A stretch of 64,000 nucleotides of DNA from Mycolicibacterium chubuense NBB4 (GTDB lineage: Bacteria; Actinomycetota; Actinomycetes; Mycobacteriales; Mycobacteriaceae), in contig NC_018027.1 of NCBI RefSeq assembly GCF_000266905.1, positions 2,604,001 to 2,668,000 on the forward strand, given 5' to 3'. Below the pieces are notes generated by a model. That model was not told the origin of the DNA. It worked only from the letters and a program-made list of their open reading frames with translations, and did not search any database. The number at the start of each line of letters is the position of its first letter. Position 1 is the stretch's first letter. The position numbers and the translations under genes are program-made. Shown here one piece after another: positions 43,141 through 51,196 of the stretch.

Positions 43141-44412
43141 GTGGGGAGTCATCGCACGAAGAAGCGCATCCGTAAGCAGCAGGTCGGGCTCATCGGAGTC
43201 ACCGTTGTCGGTGCGCTGACATTTGCTCCAGCGGCGTACGCCGCCAACGGGGTCACCGCTTTGCTCGTCGGCGGGCAGGGGTCGTATGCCGTGCTGACCG
43301 AGGAGCAGATGGCGACGGCATTCGGTGGGTACTTCGCCGATTACGATCAGCGGATCAGTGTGCCCTTTCCCGGGGACGCAGATTTCGCGGTGTCCATTCC
43401 CGAGGGGGCGACCAACCTCTACAACGCGGTCTACACACACGAGGCGACCTCGGGCACGCCGCTGACGATCGGCGGAGTGTCCAAGGGCGCGCCGTCGGTG
43501 ATCGAAGCGCTGAGGCGCTTGGAGGCTGATCGGGAGAATCCCACCGACGGGAGAGAGCCGCCGGCCCCCGACCAGATGAACGTGATGATCTACGGCGCGC
43601 CCAGTCGCCTCTACTACGCCGGGGTGCGGTATCGCCCGGACCTTCCGGTCACGCCCTATGACGTGGTGCTGGTGTCGGCGGAATACGACGGTGTGGCGGA
43701 CATGCCCGACAACTTGTTCAACGTTCTCGCCGTGCTCAACGCCATCCAGGGTGCCGACATGCTCCACGTCGACGCGGCGTTCAACACCGACTTCGCCAAC
43801 GATCCCATGCACTACAAGGTGGAGACGAATACGGACGGCGGAACCGTGACCACGGTCGTCATTCCCTACACCGATCCCATTGTCCCGCTTCTGCATCCGA
43901 TGCTGGAGGCCGGCGCGGATCCGGTGCAGCTCGCCAAGCTCAGCGCTGTCCTCAAGCCGCTCATCGACGCGGGATACACGCGCAACAAGCCTGCCGAGAA
44001 GAAGAAGTGGACCGACGGCGTGATCAACATTCCGCTGCCCGCAGCGGCAACGAGCGGTGCCGAGACCACCTCGACCGGCACTAGCGGTGTCTCGACCCTG
44101 ACGGTCACGAAGCCGGCCGAGAAGGTGGCGCCCGTCGAGAGGGTGACGCCCGTCGAGAAGGTGGCGCCCGTCGAGAAGGTTGCAGACACGGAGACCGAGG
44201 CGGGAGCCAAGAAGAAGACGACGATGCGGAGGACCGAGGAGTCAGGCGACCGGAGCACCGGCCCTGTCGCTCGCACCGTGAAGCGGTGGGGTGAGCGACT
44301 CACCAGCCGCCTCGACCGTGACGGCGGCAAGCCGGGCGTGCGCGCGGGCGCTGCCGCCGGCGGCTCCGGCTCCGGCTCGGATTCTTCCGGCTCCTCGAGT
44401 TCAGGCGACTGA
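43141..44412 (+). CDS. Secreted PE-PPE-domain serine hydrolase
   Basis: A 423-residue exported protein. The N-terminus is a Sec signal peptide (KKRIRKQQ, hydrophobic core, cleavage likely after PAAYA). Residues about 35-290 match the PE-PPE domain (alpha/beta hydrolase): nucleophile Ser in TIGGVSKGAPSV, and VSAEYDGVADMPDNLFN, which holds the likely catalytic Asp. A downstream His in MHYKVE may complete the triad; this is inference. The C-terminal 110 residues are disordered, with an 18-nt repeat encoding KVAPVE (44122-44193), a basic segment and a Gly/Ser-rich end. No PE or PPE domain is attached. GTG 43141 has GGGGAGGA upstream. Confidence 0.85.
   Translation: MGSHRTKKRIRKQQVGLIGVTVVGALTFAPAAYAANGVTALLVGGQGSYAVLTEEQMATAFGGYFADYDQRISVPFPGDADFAVSIPEGATNLYNAVYTHEATSGTPLTIGGVSKGAPSVIEALRRLEADRENPTDGREPPAPDQMNVMIYGAPSRLYYAGVRYRPDLPVTPYDVVLVSAEYDGVADMPDNLFNVLAVLNAIQGADMLHVDAAFNTDFANDPMHYKVETNTDGGTVTTVVIPYTDPIVPLLHPMLEAGADPVQLAKLSAVLKPLIDAGYTRNKPAEKKKWTDGVINIPLPAAATSGAETTSTGTSGVSTLTVTKPAEKVAPVERVTPVEKVAPVEKVADTETEAGAKKKTTMRRTEESGDRSTGPVARTVKRWGERLTSRLDRDGGKPGVRAGAAAGGSGSGSDSSGSSSSGD
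44122..44193 (+). repeat. 18-nt coding tandem repeat (KVAPVE)
   Basis: Three full units and one decayed unit encode KVAPVE, RVTPVE, KVAPVE and KVADTE in the disordered tail of the PE-PPE hydrolase. Confidence 0.8.
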
Positions 44413-44447
44413 GGCGGGCTCCTTCGTCTGTCTGGTGTCGGCCTGGC

Positions 44448-47375
44448 TTAATACTTCGGGACCACGGGCGTTGGTGTGACGATCGTTCCGCCAGCGGGGC
44501 TGTTACCGATGTACAACCCAACAAGGTTCCCGTCGGTGGCCGCTTCGAAGGGCATGATGCCGGTGTTCATCTGGGTGTCGTTGACTGCGTTCGAAACAAC
44601 CGATAGGGGCTCTTTCGGTCCAGTGGTGTAGTGATACAGCAGGTCACCCTGGGTGTTGTACACGGAGACGAGTGTCCCGTCGGGCAGATAACCCCCATCC
44701 AAATGGACGGAATCCGGGACGAGCGACGACGCGATGTAGCCGCTCAAGCCACCGGAATCGAATATCGCCGTAGCGTTCTGCAGAGGGCCATCTCCGATTT
44801 GTACAAATACAGGGCTGTCTTTGGCAGTAATCGGAGCTCCAGCAGTCGAAGCGCCCCCGACGCCCAAATCGGCGGCATTGCCGAAGGCGATATAGCTGCT
44901 GTCACCGTTAACGCTGATGAACTCGCCGTCGCCGAGGGTGCCGGGCAATTCCGCCGTGACCACGGGCCCACCGCCGTATGCGTCGGGACCGATCCCCAGG
45001 ATTCCTTGCGAGGGACCAGCTGTGAGGACATAGAACGCGTGCAGGGACGTGTAGTACTTCTTCTGTTTCTGGAAGAAGGCCGGAAAATTCTGACTCCACC
45101 ATGTGTCTTTCAACGTGTACACGGCGGTGACGGCGACGACCTGGGTCTGCCCGGTCACGACCTGTCCGGTGGCCTCATCCCCTAGAGTGACTGCGGTCGG
45201 TACTAATACGCCGATGTAGTGTGCGCCTCCGTCATCTCCATAAGCACCGCTGACATGGTTTGCGGGATTGAGACTCGCTCGCCAGAAAGCTGCTGCCGGA
45301 ACGTCTTGTTTGGGCACAACCAGGCCGCGAGACCCGGTGTCCACTGTGACCGGTATGGCCGCTTTCCCGCCCACAGACACGTCGATTTCCGGTACTTCGC
45401 CGTGAGCGCCGTCGTAGATATTCAGCGGAAGATGGGCGACATCGGTGCCGCCGGTGCCGCCGCCCGTACCTCCGGTATCGATCATTGAAACCGTATTGCT
45501 ACCCGCATTGGTGACATATGCGCGTGTTCCATCGGGACTGAAAACGACGTTTTCCGGACCTGAGCCCACTTGGATCGGAGCGGTGGTAGTCCCCGATACC
45601 GTATCGATGACCGACAACACGTTCGACCCGTAATTGGCGACGTAAACCTGGGTGCCGTCTGGACTGACCGACAAACCGAGGGGGTATCCGCCCACGGCGA
45701 TTGGTGCGCCGACAGTCGTCCCCGACACAGTGTCGATCTCCGTCACCGTGCCGTCGTAGGTGTTGACGACGTAGGCACGTGTGCCATCCGGGCTGACTGC
45801 CACGTGAGTGGGGACTGAACCGACTGCAATCGGAGCGCCGACTAGCATTCCGGACGCAGTGTCGATCACCGAGACCGTGCCGCTTGACGTACCGCTTACG
45901 ACGTAAAGACGTTTACCGTCCGGGCTCAGTGCCAGGTTATCCGCGCGAGACCCCACGGTAATGGGAGCGCCGACTGCGGTCAGCGATGCCGCATTTAAGA
46001 CCGTCACTGTGCCGGATCCACCGTTGGTGACGTAGACCCGCGTGCCATCCGGACTGACCGCAACACCGTAGGGATCCGTCACGGGGATTGGTGCGCCGAC
46101 CGTCGTCCCCGAAAGGGTGTCGAGCACCGAAACCGTACCGCCATTCGCGTTTGCGACATAAACCCGCTTGCCGTCCGGACTCACCGCTAGTCCAGTTGGG
46201 TATGCGCCGACGGAAATCGGGTTGCCGACGAGCGTTCCCGACGCCGGGTCAATCACCGAGACCGTGCCGCTTGACACGTCGTTGGTGACATAAAGGCGCT
46301 TGCCGTCCGGACTCACCGCGACCCCAACCGGAGCTGCGCCGACGCCGATCGTGGCGACGACGGTGGGACCGGTCGTCGACGCTGCAGTAGAGCTCGTCGC
46401 GGTAGCAACCTGACTCGCAGTTGCGCTTGTCTGAGGTGTCGAGCCGGGACTCCTCAGTTTCTCACTTGGCCGAAATGCGGCAAATAGCAGCATTGCTATC
46501 GGATTTGAGCCAACCGGAGCGGCAGGTGCGCTTCCCGGCGATGTCAGTGCAAACCCACTCATAGCCAAGAAGTCGGACACCACGCGCTCGATGGGATGAA
46601 CCGCTGCCGAGGAGGCGGGCGCTACGGCGGCGGACGCGATCGGAACGTTGGCTGGACTAAATCCGGCCGCGTTCAGTTCGGGCAGGCTGATGGTCCTGGT
46701 GTGATGCGTAGTTGTGGTTGGAGGGGCCCTGTGAATACCCGTGCCCACCGCGTCGAAAGGCGTTGTTGCGAAGCTTTGGGACCGTGATGAGCTGCCGGAA
46801 ATGCGACGCACCGTTCTTGGGCTAGTGGCGTTTTCGCTCAACGTCGTCGATGCTTCGGCAGTTCTCCTGTTCTCCAGTTTGTGACGCGACGGAAGCGCCG
46901 GATCGCTATCGCTTGGGTCATCCGAGGAGTATCCGGAACTTGTCGCCCTCGCCGAACTGATAGTGGCTGGCCTGTGAGTTATGTTCGGAGGCAATGGGAT
47001 TCGGCCATTACGGCTTGCTGGGCTCGCTGATGTGTCACCGCCGTCAGTAGGGACTGTGCTGGTCGGTGGAGTATGCCTGCCGTTTCTTCTGCCAGTCGCC
47101 GACGATGAGGACGAGTTCGACACTACGGCGTTCGGGCCGCCACTGCTTGCCCTGCCGCCTGTCGACGAAGAGACCGCGGATTGGGTCGAGGCTCCCGAAG
47201 TGGTGTCGGCATGCGCCGATGCGACACCGCCAGCCATCGCCGCGCCTAGTCCGAGGGTGACGGCGCCGGCGCCCAGCCATGCGTGAGGCTCGATCTTGTG
47301 GTGCTTGCGCGCACGGTGGCGGCCTCTATGGGTACTGCTGGTCCCGGTGACCTGAGATGCGCGATGTGCACCCAT
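44448..47375 (-). CDS. Secreted YVTN beta-propeller / PecA-like aspartic protease fusion
   Basis: A 975-residue exported protein. The N-terminus is a long basic mycobacterial signal peptide (HRGRHRARKHHKIEPHAWL, hydrophobic core, cleavage near ASAHA). Residues about 60-330 are Ser/Thr/Pro-rich and low-complexity. Residues about 334-632 hold seven blades of the YVTN type (SPDGKRLYVTN, SPDGKRVYVAN and so on), enough for a closed propeller. After a GGTGGGTGG hinge, residues about 645-975 look like the PecA aspartic protease domain: first active-site motif in VTVDTGSRGLVVP, second in AIFDSGGLSG, and GILGIGPDAYGGG between. I use ATG 47375, preceded by GGGGGG. ATG 47411 and 47432 are in-frame alternatives. 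It converges on the PE-PPE gene. Confidence 0.85.
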   Translation of the reverse strand: MGAHRASQVTGTSSTHRGRHRARKHHKIEPHAWLGAGAVTLGLGAAMAGGVASAHADTTSGASTQSAVSSSTGGRASSGGPNAVVSNSSSSSATGRRNGRHTPPTSTVPTDGGDTSASPASRNGRIPLPPNITHRPATISSARATSSGYSSDDPSDSDPALPSRHKLENRRTAEASTTLSENATSPRTVRRISGSSSRSQSFATTPFDAVGTGIHRAPPTTTTHHTRTISLPELNAAGFSPANVPIASAAVAPASSAAVHPIERVVSDFLAMSGFALTSPGSAPAAPVGSNPIAMLLFAAFRPSEKLRSPGSTPQTSATASQVATATSSTAASTTGPTVVATIGVGAAPVGVAVSPDGKRLYVTNDVSSGTVSVIDPASGTLVGNPISVGAYPTGLAVSPDGKRVYVANANGGTVSVLDTLSGTTVGAPIPVTDPYGVAVSPDGTRVYVTNGGSGTVTVLNAASLTAVGAPITVGSRADNLALSPDGKRLYVVSGTSSGTVSVIDTASGMLVGAPIAVGSVPTHVAVSPDGTRAYVVNTYDGTVTEIDTVSGTTVGAPIAVGGYPLGLSVSPDGTQVYVANYGSNVLSVIDTVSGTTTAPIQVGSGPENVVFSPDGTRAYVTNAGSNTVSMIDTGGTGGGTGGTDVAHLPLNIYDGAHGEVPEIDVSVGGKAAIPVTVDTGSRGLVVPKQDVPAAAFWRASLNPANHVSGAYGDDGGAHYIGVLVPTAVTLGDEATGQVVTGQTQVVAVTAVYTLKDTWWSQNFPAFFQKQKKYYTSLHAFYVLTAGPSQGILGIGPDAYGGGPVVTAELPGTLGDGEFISVNGDSSYIAFGNAADLGVGGASTAGAPITAKDSPVFVQIGDGPLQNATAIFDSGGLSGYIASSLVPDSVHLDGGYLPDGTLVSVYNTQGDLLYHYTTGPKEPLSVVSNAVNDTQMNTGIMPFEAATDGNLVGLYIGNSPAGGTIVTPTPVVPKY
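45480..46372 (-). repeat. Seven YVTN beta-propeller repeats
   Basis: Seven units of about 42-43 codons encode VSPDGxRxYVxN-type blades, each followed by a GTVSVIDTxSGTxVGxPIxVG strand. The repeats are diverged at DNA level, so this is an old array unlike the lgt one. Confidence 0.9.
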
Positions 47376-47904
47376 AGACAATGCCCCCCATTTGTGAAAA
47401 GTACCCTGCATGGTTCCAGCGAAGATAGTCATGAATCCTTGCCGTTTTACTTACCACACCTAACGCTCAGTGCCGGGGAGATCACCGCAAGCTATCCTGC
47501 GGTACACCTAACGGGAAATGCACAGCATTTCTGCAGCTACAGCGCTCACGGGAGCCCTGAGCTGCGCCTAAAGGTCTCTATGCAGCGAAATGACTGTAGC
47601 GGTCGAGCAACTCCACCTGCGATCCGCCGTCGGGGAAATGCATAAGCGGCGGGCAAACATGGTCGTCATCTCTGGATGGGTCCAGGAGCGCGCGGGGGAC
47701 GCCGGCGCGGTCTTCATGTGCGTCGGCCAGCTGTGCGTCTGCTCGTGCTTGGCGTGACCGCGCCGATCAGCGGTGCAGCCGGTTGTCGACCCCTTGGTCC
47801 AGATGTGATTGCCGGTTCTGATGTAGACATCACCGCCGAAGTGATAACTAGGCCGCCCCGGACTCACCCGGTACTGCGCCGCATGCCGCGCCGCTTCGTT
47901 TGAG
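47376..47904 (+). other. 529-nt intergenic region without a supported gene
   Basis: No ORF here has family features or a good ribosome-binding site. Base composition is visibly less GC-rich than the surrounding genes. It must hold the promoter of the propeller-protease gene. The direct repeat ACACCTAACG occurs at 47456-47465 and 47504-47513. Nothing else is recognised. Confidence 0.5.
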
Positions 47905-47978
47905 TGCCCTCGGTGAGATTCGAACTCACACTGTACGGGTTTTGAATCCGTTTCCTCTGCCAGTTGGGATACGAGGGC
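47905..47978 (-). tRNA. tRNA-Leu (anticodon CAA), short variable loop
   Basis: A 74-nt cloverleaf on the minus strand. The acceptor stem GCCCTCG/CGAGGGC is perfect and the T-arm is GTGAG-TTCGAAT-CTCAC. The anticodon loop TTCAAAA gives CAA (reads UUG, Leu), and the discriminator base is A as in Leu tRNAs. The variable region is only 5 nt (ACAGT), whereas bacterial tRNA-Leu normally has a long class II arm. There are also mismatches at 13-22 (C-A) and 31-39 (A-C). The CCA end is not encoded. It could be a functional odd isoacceptor or a decaying copy. Confidence 0.8.
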
Positions 47979-48035
47979 GTGCGGCCTCCCACCATAGAGG
48001 ATGGCCCCGCGGTCGCTCATCTGCCCTGCGCCGGA

Positions 48036-48041
48036 CACAAT
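48036..48041 (+). promoter_or_regulatory. Putative -10 element of pdtaR (leaderless)
   Basis: CACAAT lies 7 nt before ATG 48049, like the GACAAT hexamers of hisD and trpE. Confidence 0.4.
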
Positions 48042-48048
48042 GTTGTCC

Positions 48049-48699
48049 ATGGCAGACACTCCCGCGTCACCGACCGACTCACCCGACACCGGGGTCACGC
48101 CGCGCCGGGTTCTCGTCGCCGAGGACGAAGCACTCATCCGGATGGACCTCGCCGAGATGCTGCGCGAGGAGGGATACGAGATCGTCGGCGAGGCGGGCGA
48201 CGGGCAGGAGGCCGTCGACCTCGCCGAGTCCCTGCGCCCCGATCTGGTGATCATGGACGTCAAGATGCCGCGCCGCGACGGCATCGACGCCGCGGCGGAG
48301 ATCGCCAGCAAGCGGATCGCTCCGATCGTCATCCTCACCGCGTTCAGCCAGCGCGAACTCGTCGAACGAGCCCGCGATGCCGGCGCGATGGCCTACCTCG
48401 TCAAGCCGTTCAACATCACCGACCTCATCCCCGCGATCGAGGTCGCGGTCAGCCGGTTCGGTGAGATCGCCGAGCTGGAGAAAGAGGTCGCCAACCTGTC
48501 CGACCGGCTCGAGACCCGCAAGCTCGTCGAGCGCGCCAAGGGTTTGCTGCAGTCCAAGCAGGGGATGTCCGAACCGGAGGCTTTCAAGTGGATCCAGCGC
48601 GCCGCGATGGACCGGCGGACCACGATGAAGCGGGTCGCCGAGGTCATCCTCGAGACCCTGGACCCCCCGGCCGAGGAACCCGACGCAGCCGGGAAATAG
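48049..48699 (+). CDS. pdtaR: Two-component response regulator with ANTAR RNA-binding domain (PdtaR)
   Basis: A 216-residue regulator. The N-terminal receiver domain has the acidic pair in VLVAEDEALIRMD, phospho-acceptor Asp70 in LVIMDVKMPRRDG, the conserved Thr in ILTAFSQ and Lys in YLVKPFN. A coiled linker (EIAELEKEVANLSDRLETRK) leads to the ANTAR domain (LVERAKGLLQSKQGMSEPEAFKWIQ), which binds tandem RNA hairpins to prevent transcription termination. PdtaR is paired in mycobacteria with the sensor kinase PdtaS, encoded elsewhere. The chosen ATG is supported by the -10 spacing; ATG 48001 is upstream in frame. Confidence 0.94.
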   Translation: MADTPASPTDSPDTGVTPRRVLVAEDEALIRMDLAEMLREEGYEIVGEAGDGQEAVDLAESLRPDLVIMDVKMPRRDGIDAAAEIASKRIAPIVILTAFSQRELVERARDAGAMAYLVKPFNITDLIPAIEVAVSRFGEIAELEKEVANLSDRLETRKLVERAKGLLQSKQGMSEPEAFKWIQRAAMDRRTTMKRVAEVILETLDPPAEEPDAAGK

Positions 48700-48901
48700 C
48701 TGCCTCGGGACCCACCTCCCGTTAAGACTGCGTTTCGCCACCCGACTTTGACCGGGTCACCCGGCCGATCCGCGCGACGCGTTTTCCAACATCACGCACC
48801 GCGGCGACGGGTTGGTTATGGTCGTCGCGAAGCATCGCCGCCCCAGCTGCCTGTGGCCGGCACGACGATGCCCGATCGAAACACTGAACCGGAGGTGAGA
48901 C

Positions 48902-50113
48902 GTGCGCGGTCGCGTGGCACGCAATGCATTTGCTCTCGGCAGCGCGGGACTGATTGTGCTGGCTCTCGCCGGCTGCAACCAGGGCGCGCCGGAACAGCAG
49001 TCGTCGCAGAAAAACCTGAAGATCGTCGAGAAGGTGCAGATCGACGAGAACGGCAAGGAGGTCAAGGCCGCCGAGGGCGCGAAGCCCGCCGACCCTGCCG
49101 GCGACGGGAAAGCCACCTGCCCGCCCGTCTCGATCGCCATGGCCGGTGCGCTGAACGGGCCGGACGCGGCGCTGGGCATCAACATCAAGAACGGCGTGCA
49201 GCTGGCCATCGACAAGCACAATGCCGCCAACCCCGGCTGCCAGGTGCAGCTCAAGCCGTTCGACACCGAGGGTGACCCGCAGAAGGCCAGCGCGATCGCC
49301 CCGCAGATCGTCGACGACCAGTACACGATCGGCCTGGTGGGGCCGGCGTTCTCCGGCGAGACGAAGGCAACCGGCGGTGTCTTCGACCAGGCCGGCCTCG
49401 TCGCAGCCACGGCGTCGGCGACCAACGTGACGCTGTCGCAGAACGGCTGGAAGACGTTCTTCCGCGGCCTGGCCAACGACGGTGTGCAGGGTCCTTCGGT
49501 GGCGAACTACCTGAAGAACACGCTGCAGCACAAGAAGGTCTGCGTGGTCGACGACAGCACCGACTACGGTCTGGGCCTGGCGCAGGCGGTCCGCGAAACC
49601 CTGGGACCCGTGGCCGACGCGGCGTGCAACATCTCGGTCAAGAAGGGCGACAAGGACTTCTCCGCGGCCGTGACCCAGATCAAGGGCGCCGCGCCGGATT
49701 CGGTGTTTTACAGCGGCTACTACGCCGAGGCCGCTCCGTTCGTCCAGCAGCTCAAGGACGGCGGATTCCAGGGCACCTTCGTCAGCGCAGACGGCACCAA
49801 GGATCCGGAGTTCGTCAAGCAGGCCGGCGAGTCCTCCAAGGGCGCTCTGCTGTCGTGCCCGTGCGGTCCGGCCACCGGAGCGTTCGCCGACGAGTACACC
49901 AAGAAGTTCAACCAGGAACCGGGCACCTACAGCACGGAGGGTTACGACCTCGGCACGATCCTGCTCAAGGGCATCGACTCCGGCGCGATCACCCGCCCGG
50001 CGCTGCTGGACTACGTCCGCAAGTACGACGGACAGGGTGTGGCCCGCAAGTACCAGTGGACCCCGACCGGTGAGCTGACCACCACGCTGATCTGGATGTA
50101 CGAAGTCCAATAA
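48902..50113 (+). CDS. livJ: Branched-chain amino-acid ABC transporter substrate-binding lipoprotein
   Basis: A family 4 (LivJ-like) binding protein of 403 residues. The N-terminal lipobox is LAGC (LIVLALAGCNQG), so it is an Lgt substrate. The mature protein starts with a charged linker, then SIAMAGALNGPDAALGINIKNGVQLAID, the ligand-loop region VGPAFSGETKATGGVFDQAG, KVCVVDDSTDYGLGLAQ and FYSGYYAEAAPFVQQL. Extra cysteines (LLSCPCGPATG) suggest a disulfide. GTG 48902 follows GGAGGTGAG. A strong hairpin separates it from livH, which may raise its expression relative to the membrane genes. Confidence 0.92.
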   Translation: MRGRVARNAFALGSAGLIVLALAGCNQGAPEQQSSQKNLKIVEKVQIDENGKEVKAAEGAKPADPAGDGKATCPPVSIAMAGALNGPDAALGINIKNGVQLAIDKHNAANPGCQVQLKPFDTEGDPQKASAIAPQIVDDQYTIGLVGPAFSGETKATGGVFDQAGLVAATASATNVTLSQNGWKTFFRGLANDGVQGPSVANYLKNTLQHKKVCVVDDSTDYGLGLAQAVRETLGPVADAACNISVKKGDKDFSAAVTQIKGAAPDSVFYSGYYAEAAPFVQQLKDGGFQGTFVSADGTKDPEFVKQAGESSKGALLSCPCGPATGAFADEYTKKFNQEPGTYSTEGYDLGTILLKGIDSGAITRPALLDYVRKYDGQGVARKYQWTPTGELTTTLIWMYEVQ

Positions 50114-50124
50114 CCGTTGACGCG

Positions 50125-50158
50125 AAACGCGTCCGAGCTCTCCGCTCGGACGCGTTTT
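50125..50158 (+). terminator. Hairpin between livJ and livH
   Basis: A 14-bp perfect stem (50125-50138 with 50144-50157) with a 5-nt loop TCTCC, ending in TTTT. It looks like a partial intrinsic terminator inside the operon and rules out the livH start at 50117. Confidence 0.75.
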
Positions 50159-50185
50159 GCACCCCTCGAGGAGTTCGCCGCGCCG

Positions 50186-51196
50186 ATGAACTTGGCCGCC
50201 AACATCAACTTCAACGTTTCGGCGCTGTTCGACAGCTTCTGGCAGTTGACGATCGACGGCCTGTCGTGGGGAGCCATCTACGCCCTGGTGGCCGTGGGGT
50301 ACACGCTGGTGTTCGGCGTGCTGCGGCTGATCAACTTCGCGCACTCCGAGATCTTCATGCTCGGCATGTTCGGCGCGTACTTCGCCCTCGACGTCATCCT
50401 CGGCTTCATGCCGAGCGGGAACGCCTACGACAAGGGTGTCCTGCTCACCATCGTCTACCTCGGCGTTGCGATGCTGGTCGCGATGCTCGTATCGGGCGGG
50501 GCCGCAGTGGGATTGGAGTTCGTCGCCTACCGGCCACTGCGAAAACGGAACGCGCGGTCGCTGACCTTTCTGATCACCGCGATCGGTATGTCCTTCGTGC
50601 TGCAGCAGTTCGTGCTGTTCATTCTGCCCAAGCTCATCCCGGGCTACGGCGGGCCCAACGCCCAGCAGCCGATCGTGCTGGTACAGCCCAAGACCCAGTT
50701 CACCTTCTTCGGGGTGGCGATCTCGAACATCACGCTGGTGATCATCGGCGCGGCCCTCGTGCTGGCCGTACTCACCGACCTGGCGATCAACCGCACGAAG
50801 TTCGGTCGCGGAATCCGTGCGGTCGCCCAGGACCCGACGACCGCGACGCTGATGGGGGTGTCGCGGGAACGCATCATCATGACGACGTTCCTGATCGGTG
50901 GTGTCCTCGCCGGCGCAGCCGCGCTGTTGTACACCCTCAAGGTGCCGCAGGGCATCATCTACTCCGGTGGATTCCTGCTGGGCATCAAGGCGTTCTCCGC
51001 GGCGGTCCTCGGTGGTATCGGCAATCTGCGCGGGGCTCTGCTCGGCGGCCTGCTGCTGGGCATCATGGAGAACTACGGCCAGGCGGTCTTCGGCACGCAG
51101 TGGCGGGACGTGGTTGCGTTCGTGCTGCTGGTGCTCGTGTTGTTGATCCGGCCGACGGGCATTCTCGGTGAGAGTCTGGGGAAGGCGCGAGTATGA
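50186..51196 (+). CDS. livH: Branched-chain amino-acid ABC transporter permease LivH
   Basis: A 336-residue inner-membrane permease of the LivH family, with about eight hydrophobic segments. The family start LSWGAIYALVAVGYTLVFGVLRLINFAHSEI is clear, as is the ATPase-contact region AVAQDPTTATLMGVSRERIIM and the end VAFVLLVLVLLIRPTGILGE. ATG 50186 has GAGGAG some distance upstream. The longer reading frame from 50117 would begin before the hairpin and is rejected. The stop overlaps the livM ATG by 4 nt. Confidence 0.93.
   Translation: MNLAANINFNVSALFDSFWQLTIDGLSWGAIYALVAVGYTLVFGVLRLINFAHSEIFMLGMFGAYFALDVILGFMPSGNAYDKGVLLTIVYLGVAMLVAMLVSGGAAVGLEFVAYRPLRKRNARSLTFLITAIGMSFVLQQFVLFILPKLIPGYGGPNAQQPIVLVQPKTQFTFFGVAISNITLVIIGAALVLAVLTDLAINRTKFGRGIRAVAQDPTTATLMGVSRERIIMTTFLIGGVLAGAAALLYTLKVPQGIIYSGGFLLGIKAFSAAVLGGIGNLRGALLGGLLLGIMENYGQAVFGTQWRDVVAFVLLVLVLLIRPTGILGESLGKARV

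Noticed and set aside
44108..44200. CRISPR-like short repeats
   Set aside because: The 18-nt units are directly adjacent, without spacers, and encode KVAPVE in frame. They are a coding repeat.
45480..46372. Seven repeats as a possible DNA minisatellite
   Set aside because: The units are diverged at DNA level and match the YVTN propeller fold, so they are protein repeats.
47568..48338. 256-residue open frame on the minus strand over the tRNA and the start of pdtaR
   Set aside because: It overlaps the tRNA and the pdtaR receiver domain and has low-complexity translation.
50117..50185. N-terminal extension of livH
   Set aside because: It would start before the 14-bp hairpin and encode residues unlike LivH. 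ATG 50186 fits the family.
48722..50344. 540-residue open frame antisense to livJ
   Set aside because: Antisense shadow across livJ and the livJ-livH hairpin, with no domain.
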